Source of the DNA: Comamonadaceae bacterium
GTDB lineage: Bacteria > Pseudomonadota > Gammaproteobacteria > Burkholderiales > Burkholderiaceae_C
DNA length: 64,000 bases
Direction of reading: 5' to 3'
Assembly: GCA_027486495.1 (NCBI GenBank)
Contig: JAIXOZ010000028.1
Span: forward strand, 1-64,000
A program made the translations under genes and the position numbers. A model generated the notes under the pieces. That model ran no database searches. It was given only the letters and a program-made list of their open reading frames with translations, and was not told the DNA's origin. Positions 42,808 through 52,508 of the stretch are shown in pieces (position 1 is the stretch's first letter; each line of letters opens with the position of its first letter).

Positions 42808-43815
42808 ATGAGCAGCAAAATCTCCCTGTCCCGCTATTTGGTGGAGCAGCAACGCGACAAAGGCCACATTCCGGCCGACTTGCGTCTGTTGTTGGAAGTG
42901 GTGGCCCGCGCCTGCAAAAGCATCAGCCACGCTGTCAACAAAGGCGCTCTGGGTGGTGTACTGGGCACGGCCGAAAGCGAGAACGTACAAGGCGAGGTCC
43001 AAAAGAAGCTGGACATCATCGCCAACGAGGTGCTGCTCGAAGCCAACGAATGGGGTGGCCACTTGGCAGCTATGGCCTCTGAGGAGATGGACAGCATTTA
43101 CCTGGTGCCCAACCGCTACCCACAAGGCGAATACCTGCTCATGTTTGACCCACTCGATGGTTCATCCAACATCGACGTCAATGTCAGCATCGGCACCATC
43201 TTCAGCGTGCTGAAAAAAGCGGACGACAGCCAAGGCGTGACCGAGCAAGACTTTTTGCAACCCGGCAAAAACCAAGTGGCTGCAGGGTATTGTGTTTACG
43301 GCCCTCAAACCACGCTGGTGCTCACCGTGGGCGATGGCGTGGCCATGTTCACGCTCGACCGCGAACAAGGCTCCTTTGTACTGACGCAAGAAAACGTGCA
43401 GGTGCCCGCCGATACCAAAGAATTCGCCATCAACATGAGCAATATGCGCCACTGGGATGAACCGGTGCGCCGCTACATCGACGAATGCCTGCAAGGCAAG
43501 GAAGGCCCGCGCGGCAAGGACTTCAACATGCGCTGGATCGCCAGCATGGTGGCCGATGTACACCGCATCTTGACCCGTGGCGGCATCTTCATGTACCCCT
43601 GGGACAAGCGCGAGCCGCACAAGGCTGGCAAACTGCGCCTGCTCTATGAAGCCAACCCCATGAGCTGGCTGATCGAACAAGCTGGGGGGGCTGCCACCAA
43701 TGGCAAAGTGCGCATTTTAGATATGCAACCCAGCCAACTGCATGAGCGGGTCAGCGTGGTCCTGGGTTCCAAAAACGAAGTGGAGCGCGTGACCCAATAC
43801 CACGCCAAAGTTTAA
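42808..43815 (+). CDS. fbp: Fructose-1,6-bisphosphatase class I
   Basis: Gluconeogenic and, in autotrophs, Calvin-cycle enzyme that dephosphorylates fructose 1,6-bisphosphate. The 335-residue protein shows the metal-binding [30 protein letters not shown] and the C-terminal [20 protein letters not shown] signature. The ATG at 42808 is chosen since AAGGA lies at proper distance from it; one at 42802 is too close. A strong bidirectional terminator follows. Confidence 0.97.
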   Translation: MSSKISLSRYLVEQQRDKGHIPADLRLLLEVVARACKSISHAVNKGALGGVLGTAESENVQGEVQKKLDIIANEVLLEANEWGGHLAAMASEEMDSIYLVPNRYPQGEYLLMFDPLDGSSNIDVNVSIGTIFSVLKKADDSQGVTEQDFLQPGKNQVAAGYCVYGPQTTLVLTVGDGVAMFTLDREQGSFVLTQENVQVPADTKEFAINMSNMRHWDEPVRRYIDECLQGKEGPRGKDFNMRWIASMVADVHRILTRGGIFMYPWDKREPHKAGKLRLLYEANPMSWLIEQAGGAATNGKVRILDMQPSQLHERVSVVLGSKNEVERVTQYHAKV

Positions 43816-43855
43816 GCGCCATGCCTTGCGGCTTGTCTGCTGCACGCCACAAATC

Positions 43856-43891
43856 AAAAGGCCCCTGAGACTCGCGTGTCAGGGGCCTTTT
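43856..43891. terminator. Bidirectional terminator between fbp and the NYN gene
   Basis: AAAAGGCCCCTGA (43856-43868) and TCAGGGGCCTTTT (43879-43891) form a perfect 13-bp stem with A and T runs at the ends, so it works on both strands. It separates two convergent genes. Confidence 0.92.
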
Positions 43892-43929
43892 GCCATTCAG
43901 GACCGCAAGCCCTTGGCTTGCGTGGTGAA

Positions 43930-44850
43930 TCATTCGTCGCTGTCTGGCGGAAAGCCATCTCGAGCAGACGAAGGCGCTGTAGCCACCGCAGGCTCGGAAA
44001 CCACGGCACGCAGAGTTTCACGCAACATTTTCTTCTCGGGCAAGCTCAATGCGCGTGCCAAGCGCTGGCGCATGCGCAGCAAGAGTTGGCGATCGACTTC
44101 CTGAGGAATGCCACGGCTGACCTGCAGCGCATCGCGCAGGTCTTCGCGCAGATCCTCGGGCTCGTCGGCCCACCAGGCGGTGATGACTTCATGCATCGAT
44201 TTGCGCAACTCTTCGACGTCTTCAACGGCCAAGCCCATTCCGGTGGGCAGCTTGCCTTGCAGCATGTCGGCCAGGGCTTGCGAGTTGACCACCACACGGC
44301 GGTCGGCCTGGGACAACAAACGGGCCCAGCCCGGATCGGTGCGCACCATTTGCGGCATGTTGCGGGCCGACTCGTCGGCCAGCAAGTGCACACTCAGACC
44401 GCTGAGTTGGGCCTCGTCGATGGTCGCCAAAAAGCGCTCGTCGTCGCTGGCCACCAGTACATGGTCGCACGCATGGTGCTCGGCCAGTTGCTTGAGATCA
44501 TGACCCAGTGAGCGCAGCAGCGACGCACCGCCATCGGCATCGTGGGCCTGCACCAGACGAACGATCTGGTCATCGATGACCAGACCATCGGACCGGTCGC
44601 TGTACCAGTAGATGCGGCGAAGATCCACATCCAGCGCGGCGTGAGAAAGTGCTTGGGAGAGCAAGCTGAGCAAGCCTTGGCGGTTGACCGATTCACCCGT
44701 GGCGCCCATCGCACCTTGCTGGGCCAGCCAAATCAGGAAGCGGCCGTCGATCAAGGCCATGCAAGTGCCGCCACGGTGTTCACCAAAGCGGCGTTCAGGA
44801 CGGCTGTCGTGAGAAAAATAATCGCGTTTCATGAAATGACCTGTATCCAT
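43930..44850 (-). CDS. NYN-domain (PIN-like) protein
   Basis: A 306-residue soluble protein. Residues about 30-180 resemble the NYN domain (FLIWLAQQG, RIYWYSDR, HVLVASDDERFLATIDEAQLSGLSVHLLA), a PIN-like nuclease fold using clustered acidic residues, here including Asp-Asp in ASDDERF. The C-terminal helical part (WWADEPEDLREDLRDALQVSRGIPQEVDRQLLLR) is acidic then basic. It probably acts on RNA; the target is unknown. The start may instead be the ATG at 44832 (MKRDYFSHD). Confidence 0.8.
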   Translation of the reverse strand: MDTGHFMKRDYFSHDSRPERRFGEHRGGTCMALIDGRFLIWLAQQGAMGATGESVNRQGLLSLLSQALSHAALDVDLRRIYWYSDRSDGLVIDDQIVRLVQAHDADGGASLLRSLGHDLKQLAEHHACDHVLVASDDERFLATIDEAQLSGLSVHLLADESARNMPQMVRTDPGWARLLSQADRRVVVNSQALADMLQGKLPTGMGLAVEDVEELRKSMHEVITAWWADEPEDLREDLRDALQVSRGIPQEVDRQLLLRMRQRLARALSLPEKKMLRETLRAVVSEPAVATAPSSARDGFPPDSDE

Positions 44851-44983
44851 ATGTGTAAAACCAGTAACGTTGCTAAATAGGGCAACCCGTTTATTTTACG
44901 GCCACGCCCTGCACGCCCCTGCACCCAGACGAAAGCGTGTGCCACGCCAGCGTGCTGGCCCTTGTCGGTTATAAATACCGCCT

Positions 44984-45709
44984 GTGTCCAAAAATTCACT
45001 CTTTGATCCCCGACAAGTCCCGGTTTGGCAAATCGACCATGCCATGCCCGCTGTGCCGAATGCCTGTTTGCAGCCCGAAGCCCTCAAGGCCCGGTTTGCG
45101 CAGCCGCCTGAGTGGCAGCCGGAAGTGGTGCGGGAAAGCTTCACCTCAGACCGCGCCCCGGCGCAAGCAGCCGTGTTGGTGCCCATTGTGATGCGCGGGC
45201 CCCAAGCTTCATTGCCCACGGTGCTGCTGACGCGCCGCGCCGCGCACATGAAGACCCATTCGGGCCAAATTGCTTTCCCTGGTGGCAAGGTAGATCCCGA
45301 AGACGCCAACATGCAGGCCACGGCCTTGCGCGAGGCCGAAGAGGAAGTGGGCTTGGCGGCCCGCCATGTGCAGGTCATTGGCGAGTTGCCGGTTTACATC
45401 ACGGGCACCTCGTTTTGGGTAACGCCAGTCATTGGACTGGTCTCGCCCGATTTCGAGCTGCGCCTGAATGCTGACGAGGTGGCCGATGTGTTTGAAGTGC
45501 CCCTGTCTTTTTTGATGAATCCGGCGAACCACCGGCGGCACGCCTTCGAGTGGCAAGGTTCTCAGCGACAATGGTTTTCCATGCCCTATGAGGAACGCCG
45601 AACCGCCTCCAATGGCGAAGTCCAGGCGGTGGAACATTTCATCTGGGGTGCCACGGCAGGGATGCTGCGCAATTTCTACCGTTTCCTGGCTGCCAACCCT
45701 TCAACATGA
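44984..45709 (+). CDS. CoA pyrophosphatase, Nudix (NudL-like)
   Basis: A 241-residue hydrolase. The Nudix box appears as GGKVDPEDANMQATALREAEEEVGL, with the NudL-type lead-in THSGQIAFPGG and the CoA-specific pattern VLLTRR upstream. It probably hydrolyses CoA or acyl-CoA to 3',5'-ADP and phosphopantetheine. The start is GTG at 44984 (MSKNSLFDPR); no ATG in frame is better placed. Seven bases separate it from the next gene. Confidence 0.9.
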   Translation: MSKNSLFDPRQVPVWQIDHAMPAVPNACLQPEALKARFAQPPEWQPEVVRESFTSDRAPAQAAVLVPIVMRGPQASLPTVLLTRRAAHMKTHSGQIAFPGGKVDPEDANMQATALREAEEEVGLAARHVQVIGELPVYITGTSFWVTPVIGLVSPDFELRLNADEVADVFEVPLSFLMNPANHRRHAFEWQGSQRQWFSMPYEERRTASNGEVQAVEHFIWGATAGMLRNFYRFLAANPST

Positions 45710-45716
45710 GAATGCC

Positions 45717-46682
45717 ATGAGTTTTTTTGCCATCTTGCTGGCCCTGGTGCTGGAGCAAGCCCGCCCCCTCAAGACCGACAACCGGGTCTTTGCCGCTGTC
45801 GAGCACTGGACGGCCTGGGTGGTGCGCACCTTTGACGCAGGCACCCGGCCACAGGCTTGGGTGACATGGGGCATCGCCGTTTTGTCCCCCGCCTTGCTGG
45901 CAATGTTGCTGCATTGGTTGCTCGATTGGACACTGGGCTGGTGGGTGGCTGTGCTGTGGAATGTGGCCCTGCTGTATGTGACCCTGGGTTTTAGGCAATT
46001 CAGCCACCACTTCACCGGCATCCGCGAAGCCCTGGAAAACGGCGACGAAGACCAGGCCCGCGAGTTGCTGGCCCAGTGGCAACAGGTGCAGGTGGGGCAA
46101 ATTCCGCGCAGCGAAATCGTGCGGCATGTGATCGAGTACTCGGTGATCGCCGCGCACCGCCATGTGTTTGGTGTGTTTTTTTGGTATGCCGCCTTGTCCA
46201 TCATCGGCTTGGGGCCCGTGGGCGCGGTGATTTACCGCCTGACCGAATTCGCTCAGCGCCGCTGGCAGGAGCCATCAGCCGATGGCTCCTTGCCCAGCGA
46301 GGTGCTGCGCTCGGTTTCGGCAAGGGCTTGGCAGGCCATGGACTGGCTGCCCTCGCGCATGACGGCCTTGGGCTTTGCCATCGTGGGCAGCTTCGAAGAC
46401 GCCATGGACGGCTGGCGACACCACGCACAAAATTTTCCGCAAGACAACGATGGCGTGATCCTGGCCGCCACGGCAGGGGCCATCAACATCCGCTTGGGCG
46501 GCGCTGCCCTGCAACCCGCCGCCGAGGGCGTGCCCCCCCCCGACAACCCGGACAGCAGCAGCACCCCCGGGCGCGTGGCCAGCGTGGCGCATTTTGCCCA
46601 GGTGGTGGGCCTGGTCTGGCGCACCGTCATCATGTGGTTGGTGCTGGTGGCCTTGCTGACCATGGCCAATTTGGTGGGCTGA
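45717..46682 (+). CDS. CobD/CbiB-like membrane protein
   Basis: A 321-residue inner-membrane protein starting MSFFAILLALVLEQARPL, with about four to five hydrophobic helices, a soluble loop (IREALENGDEDQARELLAQW) and the CbiB-like HVIEYSVIAAHRHVFGVFFWYAALSIIGLGPVGAVIYRL. It is the form present in many Burkholderiales outside cobalamin operons, also resembling AmpE. A role in cobinamide synthesis is doubtful since no cobalamin genes are nearby. It is probably cotranscribed with the Nudix gene. Confidence 0.8.
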   Translation: MSFFAILLALVLEQARPLKTDNRVFAAVEHWTAWVVRTFDAGTRPQAWVTWGIAVLSPALLAMLLHWLLDWTLGWWVAVLWNVALLYVTLGFRQFSHHFTGIREALENGDEDQARELLAQWQQVQVGQIPRSEIVRHVIEYSVIAAHRHVFGVFFWYAALSIIGLGPVGAVIYRLTEFAQRRWQEPSADGSLPSEVLRSVSARAWQAMDWLPSRMTALGFAIVGSFEDAMDGWRHHAQNFPQDNDGVILAATAGAINIRLGGAALQPAAEGVPPPDNPDSSSTPGRVASVAHFAQVVGLVWRTVIMWLVLVALLTMANLVG

Positions 46683-46696
46683 AATCGCCCTGCCCG

Positions 46697-47701
46697 TCAC
46701 CAGCGCTGCTGGCCCAACTCCTCAAACAGCTGCGCATAAATGCGGTGTCGGCGAACGCTGATGGTGCCGGGATGCTCAGCGGTTTCGACTTGCGCCAACA
46801 CGGCACAGCCGGGTTCGTGCAAATGCGTGCAGTTGTAGAACTTGCAGCCCCCCAAATGCTGGCGCAAATCGGGCATACATTCGGCCAAGCGTGTGGGTTC
46901 GATGTGGTGCAGTCCAAACTCCTGAAAGCCGGGTGAGTCGATCAAGGCCGTGGGTGCAGCGCCCTTTTCAGCCACATTTTCAGCACCCGTTTCAGTTGAT
47001 GCATCGAGCGCGGGCACCCAGTACCATCGCGTGCTGGTCGTGGTGTGCTTGCCCGAGTTGAGGGCCAGTGAAATTTCGCCCGTCTCGACCAGAGCACCCG
47101 GCACCAAGCGGTTGATCAGCGTGCTTTTGCCGCTGCCGGACGGCCCCAGCACCAAGGTGGTCAGGCCTTGCAAATGCGCACACAAGGCGGCCACGCCATC
47201 GTCGGCCACCGGGCTGCGCGGGCTCAAGCTGATGGGCATGACGCTGTAGCCCATGGCACGGTAAGGGGCCAAACGCTCCCAAGCCTGGGCAAAAGGCTGG
47301 GCCAGATCGCTTTTGTTGAGCGCGATGATGGGGGTGATGCGCTCGGCTTCGGCCGCCACCAATGCGCGTGAAAGCTGGCTTTCTGAGTATTCAGGATCGG
47401 CCGCAATCAAGATCAGCACGCGGTCCAGATTGGCCGCAAAGGATTTGGTGCGGATTTCGTCTTGCCGGTAAAACAGGTTGCGGCGCTCCTGCAGCTTTTC
47501 GATGCTGCCCTCGTCGCCCGCGATTTGCCACAGCACCTGGTCACCCACCACAACCTGGTTTTTCTTGCCCCGGGGGTGGCAAATCAGTCGGCGGCCTTCG
47601 GGGGTCTCCACCAGACAATGGCGGCCGTAGGTGGCCACCACCAAGCCTGGCTCCAGATCGTTGGCTTGGGGCAAGGCCGGGCGCGCTTTGGGTTTATTCA
47701 T
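46697..47701 (-). CDS. rsgA: Ribosome small-subunit-dependent GTPase A
   Basis: Assembly GTPase for the 30S subunit. The 334-residue protein has an N-terminal OB fold, a circularly permuted GTPase domain (G4 NKSD precedes G1 GPSGSGKST and G3 DSPG), and a C-terminal zinc-binding region with Cys/His ligands (GGCKFYNCTHLHEPGC). A roughly 15-residue insertion (DASTETGAENVAEKG) lies before G3. ATG at 47701. It is convergent with the CobD-like gene. Confidence 0.96.
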   Translation of the reverse strand: MNKPKARPALPQANDLEPGLVVATYGRHCLVETPEGRRLICHPRGKKNQVVVGDQVLWQIAGDEGSIEKLQERRNLFYRQDEIRTKSFAANLDRVLILIAADPEYSESQLSRALVAAEAERITPIIALNKSDLAQPFAQAWERLAPYRAMGYSVMPISLSPRSPVADDGVAALCAHLQGLTTLVLGPSGSGKSTLINRLVPGALVETGEISLALNSGKHTTTSTRWYWVPALDASTETGAENVAEKGAAPTALIDSPGFQEFGLHHIEPTRLAECMPDLRQHLGGCKFYNCTHLHEPGCAVLAQVETAEHPGTISVRRHRIYAQLFEELGQQRW

Positions 47702-47707
47702 GCCGCA

Positions 47708-48019
47708 TCATGCCGGTAACAAGGCATCGGTTTGTGTGGCCGCTTCAAAATCCAAGCGGCTCAAGCCGCGCACATCGTGCGTGTTCCACCGCACCACACA
47801 ACGTTTGTAGGTCAGCAAAATTTCCGGGTGGTGGTTGAGCTTTTCAGACAACCAGCCCACGCTGTTGACGAACAGCAACGCGTGTGCGTGCTGCTCAAAA
47901 GAGAATGTTTTTTCAATCGCAACGTTTTCACCATCACCCGTCAGTCCCCAACCGACAAGTTGGCCCAGCGCCATGATCACCTCGGTGGGCTTGAGGGCGC
48001 GAACTTCTGGCGTGCTCAT
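47708..48019 (-). CDS. Pterin-4-alpha-carbinolamine dehydratase
   Basis: A 103-residue enzyme that dehydrates 4a-hydroxytetrahydropterin, recycling the cofactor of aromatic hydroxylases; it may have other roles in bacteria. The active-site motif is EKLNHHPEILLTYKRCVVRWNTHDVRGLS. Its ATG overlaps the stop of the M48 protease gene by four bases, and rsgA begins six bases after its own stop. Confidence 0.93.
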   Translation of the reverse strand: MSTPEVRALKPTEVIMALGQLVGWGLTGDGENVAIEKTFSFEQHAHALLFVNSVGWLSEKLNHHPEILLTYKRCVVRWNTHDVRGLSRLDFEAATQTDALLPA

Positions 48020-49275
48020 GCGGATTTCATCCTCAGCAAACGCTCGCTGGCAGGGGGGTGCGAGTAATAGAACTTCACATACCAGGGGTCAGGTGTGAGG
48101 GTCGAAGCGTTGTCTTGATACAGCTTGAGCAAGGCCGAAGACAAGTCCTTGCCCGGGGTTTGCGACACCGCATAGGCATCGGCCTCAAACTCTTGCTGGC
48201 GTGAGCGCCAGGACGAGACGGGCGCGAAAAACAAAGTGAACACGGGCGTGATCAGCATGAACAAAACCAGCGCCAGCGCATCGTTGCTGCCTGACAAATT
48301 GGGCAGCACGCCCAGGCCGGTGTAAAACCAAACCTGCTGCGCCAGCCAGCCCAGCAGCGCCAGACCTGCCAGCGTCATGGCAAAGCTGGTGGCCATCATT
48401 TTGACGATGTGCTTGTGCTTGAAGTGGCCCAACTCGTGGGCCAGCACCGCTTCCATTTCGGCCGGACTCAGCTGCTTGAGCAAGGTGTCAAAAAAGACCA
48501 CGCGCTTGCTGGCCCCAAAGCCTGTGAAAAAAGCATTGGAATGCGCCGAGCGGCGGCTGCCGTCCATCACAAAAAAACCTTTGGCGGTGAAGCCCGCGCG
48601 TTGCATCAGGCCTTGCACGCGGGCTATGAGCGACTCATCTTCCAGCGGTGTGAATTTGTTGAACAGCGGCATGATCACATTCGGGGCTATGGCCATCAAA
48701 AACAACTGCCAGCCCACCAACACACCCCAGGCCCACAGCCACCACCACTGGCCACCGGCTTGCATCAACCACAGCACCACCCACAACAATGGCAGGCCCA
48801 ACACCAAACCCAGCGCCAGTCCTTTGGCCATGTCGGCGAGCCACAGGGCCGGCGTGATCTTGTTGAAGCCAAATCGCTGCTCCACGCCAAAGGTTTGCAT
48901 GAGCGACAAAGGCAGCCCTATCACGCCGCCCACCAGCGTGAAACCCAGCACCAGCGCGATTTGCTGCGCCATGCCCTGACCCATCCAGCCCAGCAACACC
49001 TGGTTGAGCGCATCGAGCCCGCCCAACAACGTCCAGCCCAGCAACACGGCGGCATCCACAGCGATGTCGATTTGCGACAAACGGGCTTTGGCCAAGGTGT
49101 AATCGGCCGCTTTTTGGTGGTCGGCCAGGGCCATGGTGTCGGCGTAAGCCGCAGGCACGGCACTGCGGTGGCGTGCCACATGCCGCACTTGGCGGGCATT
49201 GAGCCAAAATTTAAGCGCCACATGCGCCAACAAGGCGAGCACCAGCGTCAATGTCAAAGTCAGGGAAGGGTTCAT
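48016..49275 (-). CDS. M48-family membrane metalloprotease (Ste24-like)
   Basis: A 419-residue zinc endopeptidase with N-terminal membrane helices and a larger set in the middle, as in Ste24/CAAX prenyl proteases. The zinc motif is HELGH (in AVLAHELGHFKHKH), with the third Glu in RQQEFEADAYAV. FFVMDGSRRSAHSNAFFTGFG is highly typical of this subfamily. Bacterial relatives are thought to act in membrane protein quality control. The ATG at 49275 is taken; the frame is open further upstream without family similarity. Confidence 0.92.
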   Translation of the reverse strand: MNPSLTLTLTLVLALLAHVALKFWLNARQVRHVARHRSAVPAAYADTMALADHQKAADYTLAKARLSQIDIAVDAAVLLGWTLLGGLDALNQVLLGWMGQGMAQQIALVLGFTLVGGVIGLPLSLMQTFGVEQRFGFNKITPALWLADMAKGLALGLVLGLPLLWVVLWLMQAGGQWWWLWAWGVLVGWQLFLMAIAPNVIMPLFNKFTPLEDESLIARVQGLMQRAGFTAKGFFVMDGSRRSAHSNAFFTGFGASKRVVFFDTLLKQLSPAEMEAVLAHELGHFKHKHIVKMMATSFAMTLAGLALLGWLAQQVWFYTGLGVLPNLSGSNDALALVLFMLITPVFTLFFAPVSSWRSRQQEFEADAYAVSQTPGKDLSSALLKLYQDNASTLTPDPWYVKFYYSHPPASERLLRMKSA

Positions 49276-49411
49276 CGGCGTATTGTAGAAGCGGCCTTGT
49301 CTGGTTGAACTTGGCAAGGGCTTGAGTCCACAGGGCCTGGCCAGCAAAAAGGGGCGCGCGCATGCCCCTGTTGGGTCAATGCAGCGTGCACGCATCAGCG
49401 ACAATCCTGGC

Positions 49412-49996
49412 ATGTCTGATGTGAACACCCCCCCCCAAGAAGCCGCTGAGCTGCCCAAATCCGACCAAAACCTGGTCTGGATCGATTGCGAAATGACGGG
49501 CCTGGACCCTGAAAAAGAACGCTTGCTGGAGATCGCCGTCATCGTCACGGGCCCGCACCTCACGCCCCGCATCGAAGGGCCTGTGCTGGTGATTCACCAA
49601 AGCGACGAATTGCTCAACCAGATGGACAAGTGGAACAAGGGCACCCACGGCAAAAGCGGGTTGATTGACAAGGTCAAGGCCTCCACTACCAGCGAGGCCG
49701 ACGCCGAAGAGCAAATCCTGACCTTTCTGAAAAAATATGTGCCCAAAAACAGTTCGCCGTTGTGCGGCAACACCATCAGCCAGGACCGTCGTTTTCTGGT
49801 CAAGTTCATGCCCAAGCTTGAAACGTTTTTCCATTACCGCAACTTGGACGTGAGCACACTCAAAGAACTGTCTCGCCGCTGGAAGCCCGAGGTTTATGCC
49901 AACTTCAAGAAGCAGCAAAAGCACACTGCCTTGGCCGATGTGCACGAATCCATCGACGAACTGGCGCATTACCGCGAGCATTTCATCCGTTTGTGA
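49412..49996 (+). CDS. orn: Oligoribonuclease
   Basis: Essential 3'-to-5' exonuclease degrading 2-5 nt RNAs and pGpG. The 194-residue protein is a DEDDh enzyme: acidic residues in [22 protein letters not shown] and [14 protein letters not shown], and the His in that last motif. The frame is open 30 codons upstream, but the ATG at 49412 gives the usual length plus a short N-terminal extension. It is divergent from the M48 gene (136 bases). Confidence 0.96.
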   Translation: MSDVNTPPQEAAELPKSDQNLVWIDCEMTGLDPEKERLLEIAVIVTGPHLTPRIEGPVLVIHQSDELLNQMDKWNKGTHGKSGLIDKVKASTTSEADAEEQILTFLKKYVPKNSSPLCGNTISQDRRFLVKFMPKLETFFHYRNLDVSTLKELSRRWKPEVYANFKKQQKHTALADVHESIDELAHYREHFIRL

Positions 49997-50256
49997 TTTT
50001 TCAGGGAAAACCCTAGCGATTTGTTCTGATCCGTGTCATAATCGACGGCTCGCTGCACACAAATGCGGCGTTTCATACATCTCCCTTCATGCCTTGACCC
50101 ACCGATAGGGTCACTCTCAGCGGCCAGGCCCCACGCCCAGCGCCACTCGCGAGCACCGTTTGATGGTTGATGTTTTTTCAACCTTGCGGTGCCTGCGGCC
50201 ATCAGCAACAGTTTTCTGTTAGCGGCCGTTGTTCCGTGCGAGTTTTATACATACAC
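49997..50256 (+). promoter_or_regulatory. Long structured leader of the DEAD-box helicase gene
   Basis: A 260-base gap without a gene lies between orn and the helicase. It contains a CATAAT -10-like box (50037-50042) without a clear -35, and a two-tier stem-loop at 50153-50192. The outer stem is GCACCG (50153-50158) with CGGTGC (50187-50192); the inner stem is GGTTGA (50165-50170) with TCAACC (50178-50183) around a T-rich loop. The start codon is 64 bases further on. This suggests post-transcriptional control, perhaps cold- or self-regulation. Confidence 0.45.
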
Positions 50257-52341
50257 ATGACTGACACTTTGAACACAGTGCAGAGCGACTTGTCGCCTGC
50301 CGAAATCACATCCATCGTCACCGAGTCGACTGCACAGCGCGCTGCGACCAATTTGGCCACTGAAATCATGGTCGCAGCTGCGGCAGAAATCACTCAAGAG
50401 GCAGCACCTGAAGTCGACGCCGAAGTGACCGCAGAAACCGAAGAAATCGAAGCCATCGCCGATGTGCCCAATGGTTTCGTTGAACTGGGCCTGGCGCCGG
50501 AGCTGGTGCAAGCCGTGGCCGATTTGGGCTACACCCAGCCCACCGCCGTGCAGTTGCGCGCCATTCCTCTGGCACTGCCCACCGCAGGCGGCTCGAAAGA
50601 CGGCAAGTCCAATGGCTACACAGACCTGATGGTCTCCAGCCAAACCGGCAGCGGAAAAACCGCCGCCTTTTTGTTGCCCGTGCTGCACACCTTGATTCAG
50701 CAAATGGCCGAGCAAGAAGCCGCTGAACGCGCCGAATTCGATCAAGCCTGCGCCGACGCTGCGGCCAAGGGTGAGCCCGCCCCCAAGCGCTCCAAGCGCA
50801 AAGACCCCACCAACCCACGAAATTTCAAGGCCCCCACACCCGGCGCCTTGATCGTCTGCCCCACGCGCGAATTGGCCCAACAGGTGGCGCAAGACGCCAT
50901 CGAATTGGTCAAGCACACACGCGGACTGCGCGTGGCCAACGTGGTCGGCGGCATTCCTTACCAATTGCAAATCGCCAAGCTGCAAAACGCCAACTTGGTG
51001 GTGGCCACCCCAGGCCGTTTGCTCGACCTGCAGCGCTCCATGCAAATCAAGCTGGACAAGGTTCAGTTCTTGGTGGTGGACGAAGCCGACCGCATGCTCG
51101 ACCTGGGCTTCTCGGACGACCTGGCCGACATCAACGAGCTGACCAGCCAGCGCCGCCAGACCATGATGTTCAGCGCCACCTTTGCGCCGCGTATTCAGCA
51201 ACTGGCCATGCGCGTGATGCACGACGGCGGTTCATCGGTCCAGAAAATCCAGATCGACAACCCACAAGAAAAGCACAACAACATCAAGCAGGTGCTGTTC
51301 TGGGCCGACAACGCCCAACACAAGCGCCAGATGCTCGACCACTGGTTGCGTGACGCCACGATCGACCAAGCCATCGTGTTCTCCAGCACCCAAATCGAGT
51401 GTGACGGCCTGGCTGCTGACTTGCAGCAAGACGGCTTCTCGGCCGTGGCTTTGCATGGCGCTTTGAGCCAAGGCATGCGCAACCGCCGCCTGATGGCCCT
51501 GCGCAATGGCCAGGTCCAAATTTTGGTTGCGACCGACGTCGCCGCTCGCGGCATCGACGTGCCCACCATCACCCACGTCTTCAACTTCGGCTTGCCGATG
51601 AAGGCCGAGGACTACACCCACCGCATTGGCCGCACAGGCCGCGCTGGCCGCGATGGACTGGCCGTGACCTTTGCCGAAATGCGCGACCGCCGGAAAATTG
51701 GTGACATCGAAGCCTACACCCGCCAGCCTTTCAAGGCAGAAGTGATTCCAGGCATGGAGCCCAAAGCGCGCATGCCCGAAGCACGCAAGCCCATGGGCCG
51801 TGGCGGTGACCGCTTTGGAGGCGAGCGCAATTACGCCAATGCTGGCGGTGGCTTCCGTGGTGGCCGTCCAGCCGCTGGTGGCCGCGACTTCGGTGGCAAC
51901 CGTGATCGCGATGGCGGTGGTTTTGACAACCGCGCCCCGCGTGGCAATTTCCGCGAAGAGCAGCCACGCTTCGAACAGCGCGCCGAACCCCGTTTCGAAC
52001 GCAAAGAAGGCGGACGTTTTGACGCCCCCCGGGGTGACCACCGTGGTGGTGACCGCTTTGAGCAGCGCGGCGCACCCGCTCACCCATGGGACAAAGGCGA
52101 CAGCCGCCCTGCTCCACGTCAAGATGCACGCCAAGACGGTCCACGTCAAGGTGGTCGCTGGGAAGAGCGTGGCGGTGACAACCGCAACGCAGCACGTCCA
52201 GCTCCACGCGGTGCAGCAGGTGACAAGTTCGCCCGCGGACCCAAGCAGTTTGGCGCCGGCAACTTCAAACCCCATGCTGCTGGCGAAGGCCCTGCAGGCA
52301 AGCGTGGTGGCACCCGCGTGCTGAAAATCACACGCGCTTGA
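50257..52341 (+). CDS. DEAD-box ATP-dependent RNA helicase
   Basis: A 694-residue RNA helicase. An acidic N-terminal extension (about 1-70) precedes the core: Q motif (GYTQPTAVQLRAIP), motif I (SQTGSGKTAA), Ia (PTRELA), DEAD, SAT, ARGID and HRIGRTGR. A 45-residue charged insertion (including KRSKRKDPTNPRN) lies between motifs I and Ia. The C-terminal 150 residues are Gly/Arg-rich with RGG-like repeats, an RNA-binding tail as in RhlE/DeaD-like proteins. The ATG at 50257 is taken after a long leader; the exact orthologue (rhlE or deaD) is not clear. Confidence 0.95.
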   Translation: MTDTLNTVQSDLSPAEITSIVTESTAQRAATNLATEIMVAAAAEITQEAAPEVDAEVTAETEEIEAIADVPNGFVELGLAPELVQAVADLGYTQPTAVQLRAIPLALPTAGGSKDGKSNGYTDLMVSSQTGSGKTAAFLLPVLHTLIQQMAEQEAAERAEFDQACADAAAKGEPAPKRSKRKDPTNPRNFKAPTPGALIVCPTRELAQQVAQDAIELVKHTRGLRVANVVGGIPYQLQIAKLQNANLVVATPGRLLDLQRSMQIKLDKVQFLVVDEADRMLDLGFSDDLADINELTSQRRQTMMFSATFAPRIQQLAMRVMHDGGSSVQKIQIDNPQEKHNNIKQVLFWADNAQHKRQMLDHWLRDATIDQAIVFSSTQIECDGLAADLQQDGFSAVALHGALSQGMRNRRLMALRNGQVQILVATDVAARGIDVPTITHVFNFGLPMKAEDYTHRIGRTGRAGRDGLAVTFAEMRDRRKIGDIEAYTRQPFKAEVIPGMEPKARMPEARKPMGRGGDRFGGERNYANAGGGFRGGRPAAGGRDFGGNRDRDGGGFDNRAPRGNFREEQPRFEQRAEPRFERKEGGRFDAPRGDHRGGDRFEQRGAPAHPWDKGDSRPAPRQDARQDGPRQGGRWEERGGDNRNAARPAPRGAAGDKFARGPKQFGAGNFKPHAAGEGPAGKRGGTRVLKITRA

Positions 52342-52381
52342 TCGTATCCTGGGTTTCTCCCAGGAATTCGAGATCCCCACC

Positions 52382-52413
52382 AAGGTCTTGCCCTCACCGG
52401 CAAGGCCTTTTTT
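52382..52413 (+). terminator. Terminator of the helicase gene
   Basis: AAGGTCTTGCC (52382-52392) pairs with GGCAAGGCCTT (52399-52409), with one G-U pair and a 6-base loop, followed by a run of six T. It starts about 40 bases after the helicase stop. Confidence 0.9.
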
Positions 52414-52456
52414 CATGGCAGGGCGAAACGGATGCACCTTTTGAAGCGCCCATAAA

Positions 52457-52492
52457 AAAAACCGCCCAAGGCGCAAACCCGGGCGGTTTTTT
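52457..52492 (-). terminator. Terminator of the rplS operon
   Basis: On the minus strand AAAAAACCGCCC and GGGCGGTTTTTTT enclose a 13-base loop, 17 bases past the rplS stop. The stem also has T's on the plus strand, so it may act in both directions and backs up the helicase terminator. Confidence 0.9.
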
Positions 52493-52508
52493 CGTAAGCC
52501 GAAAAGCT

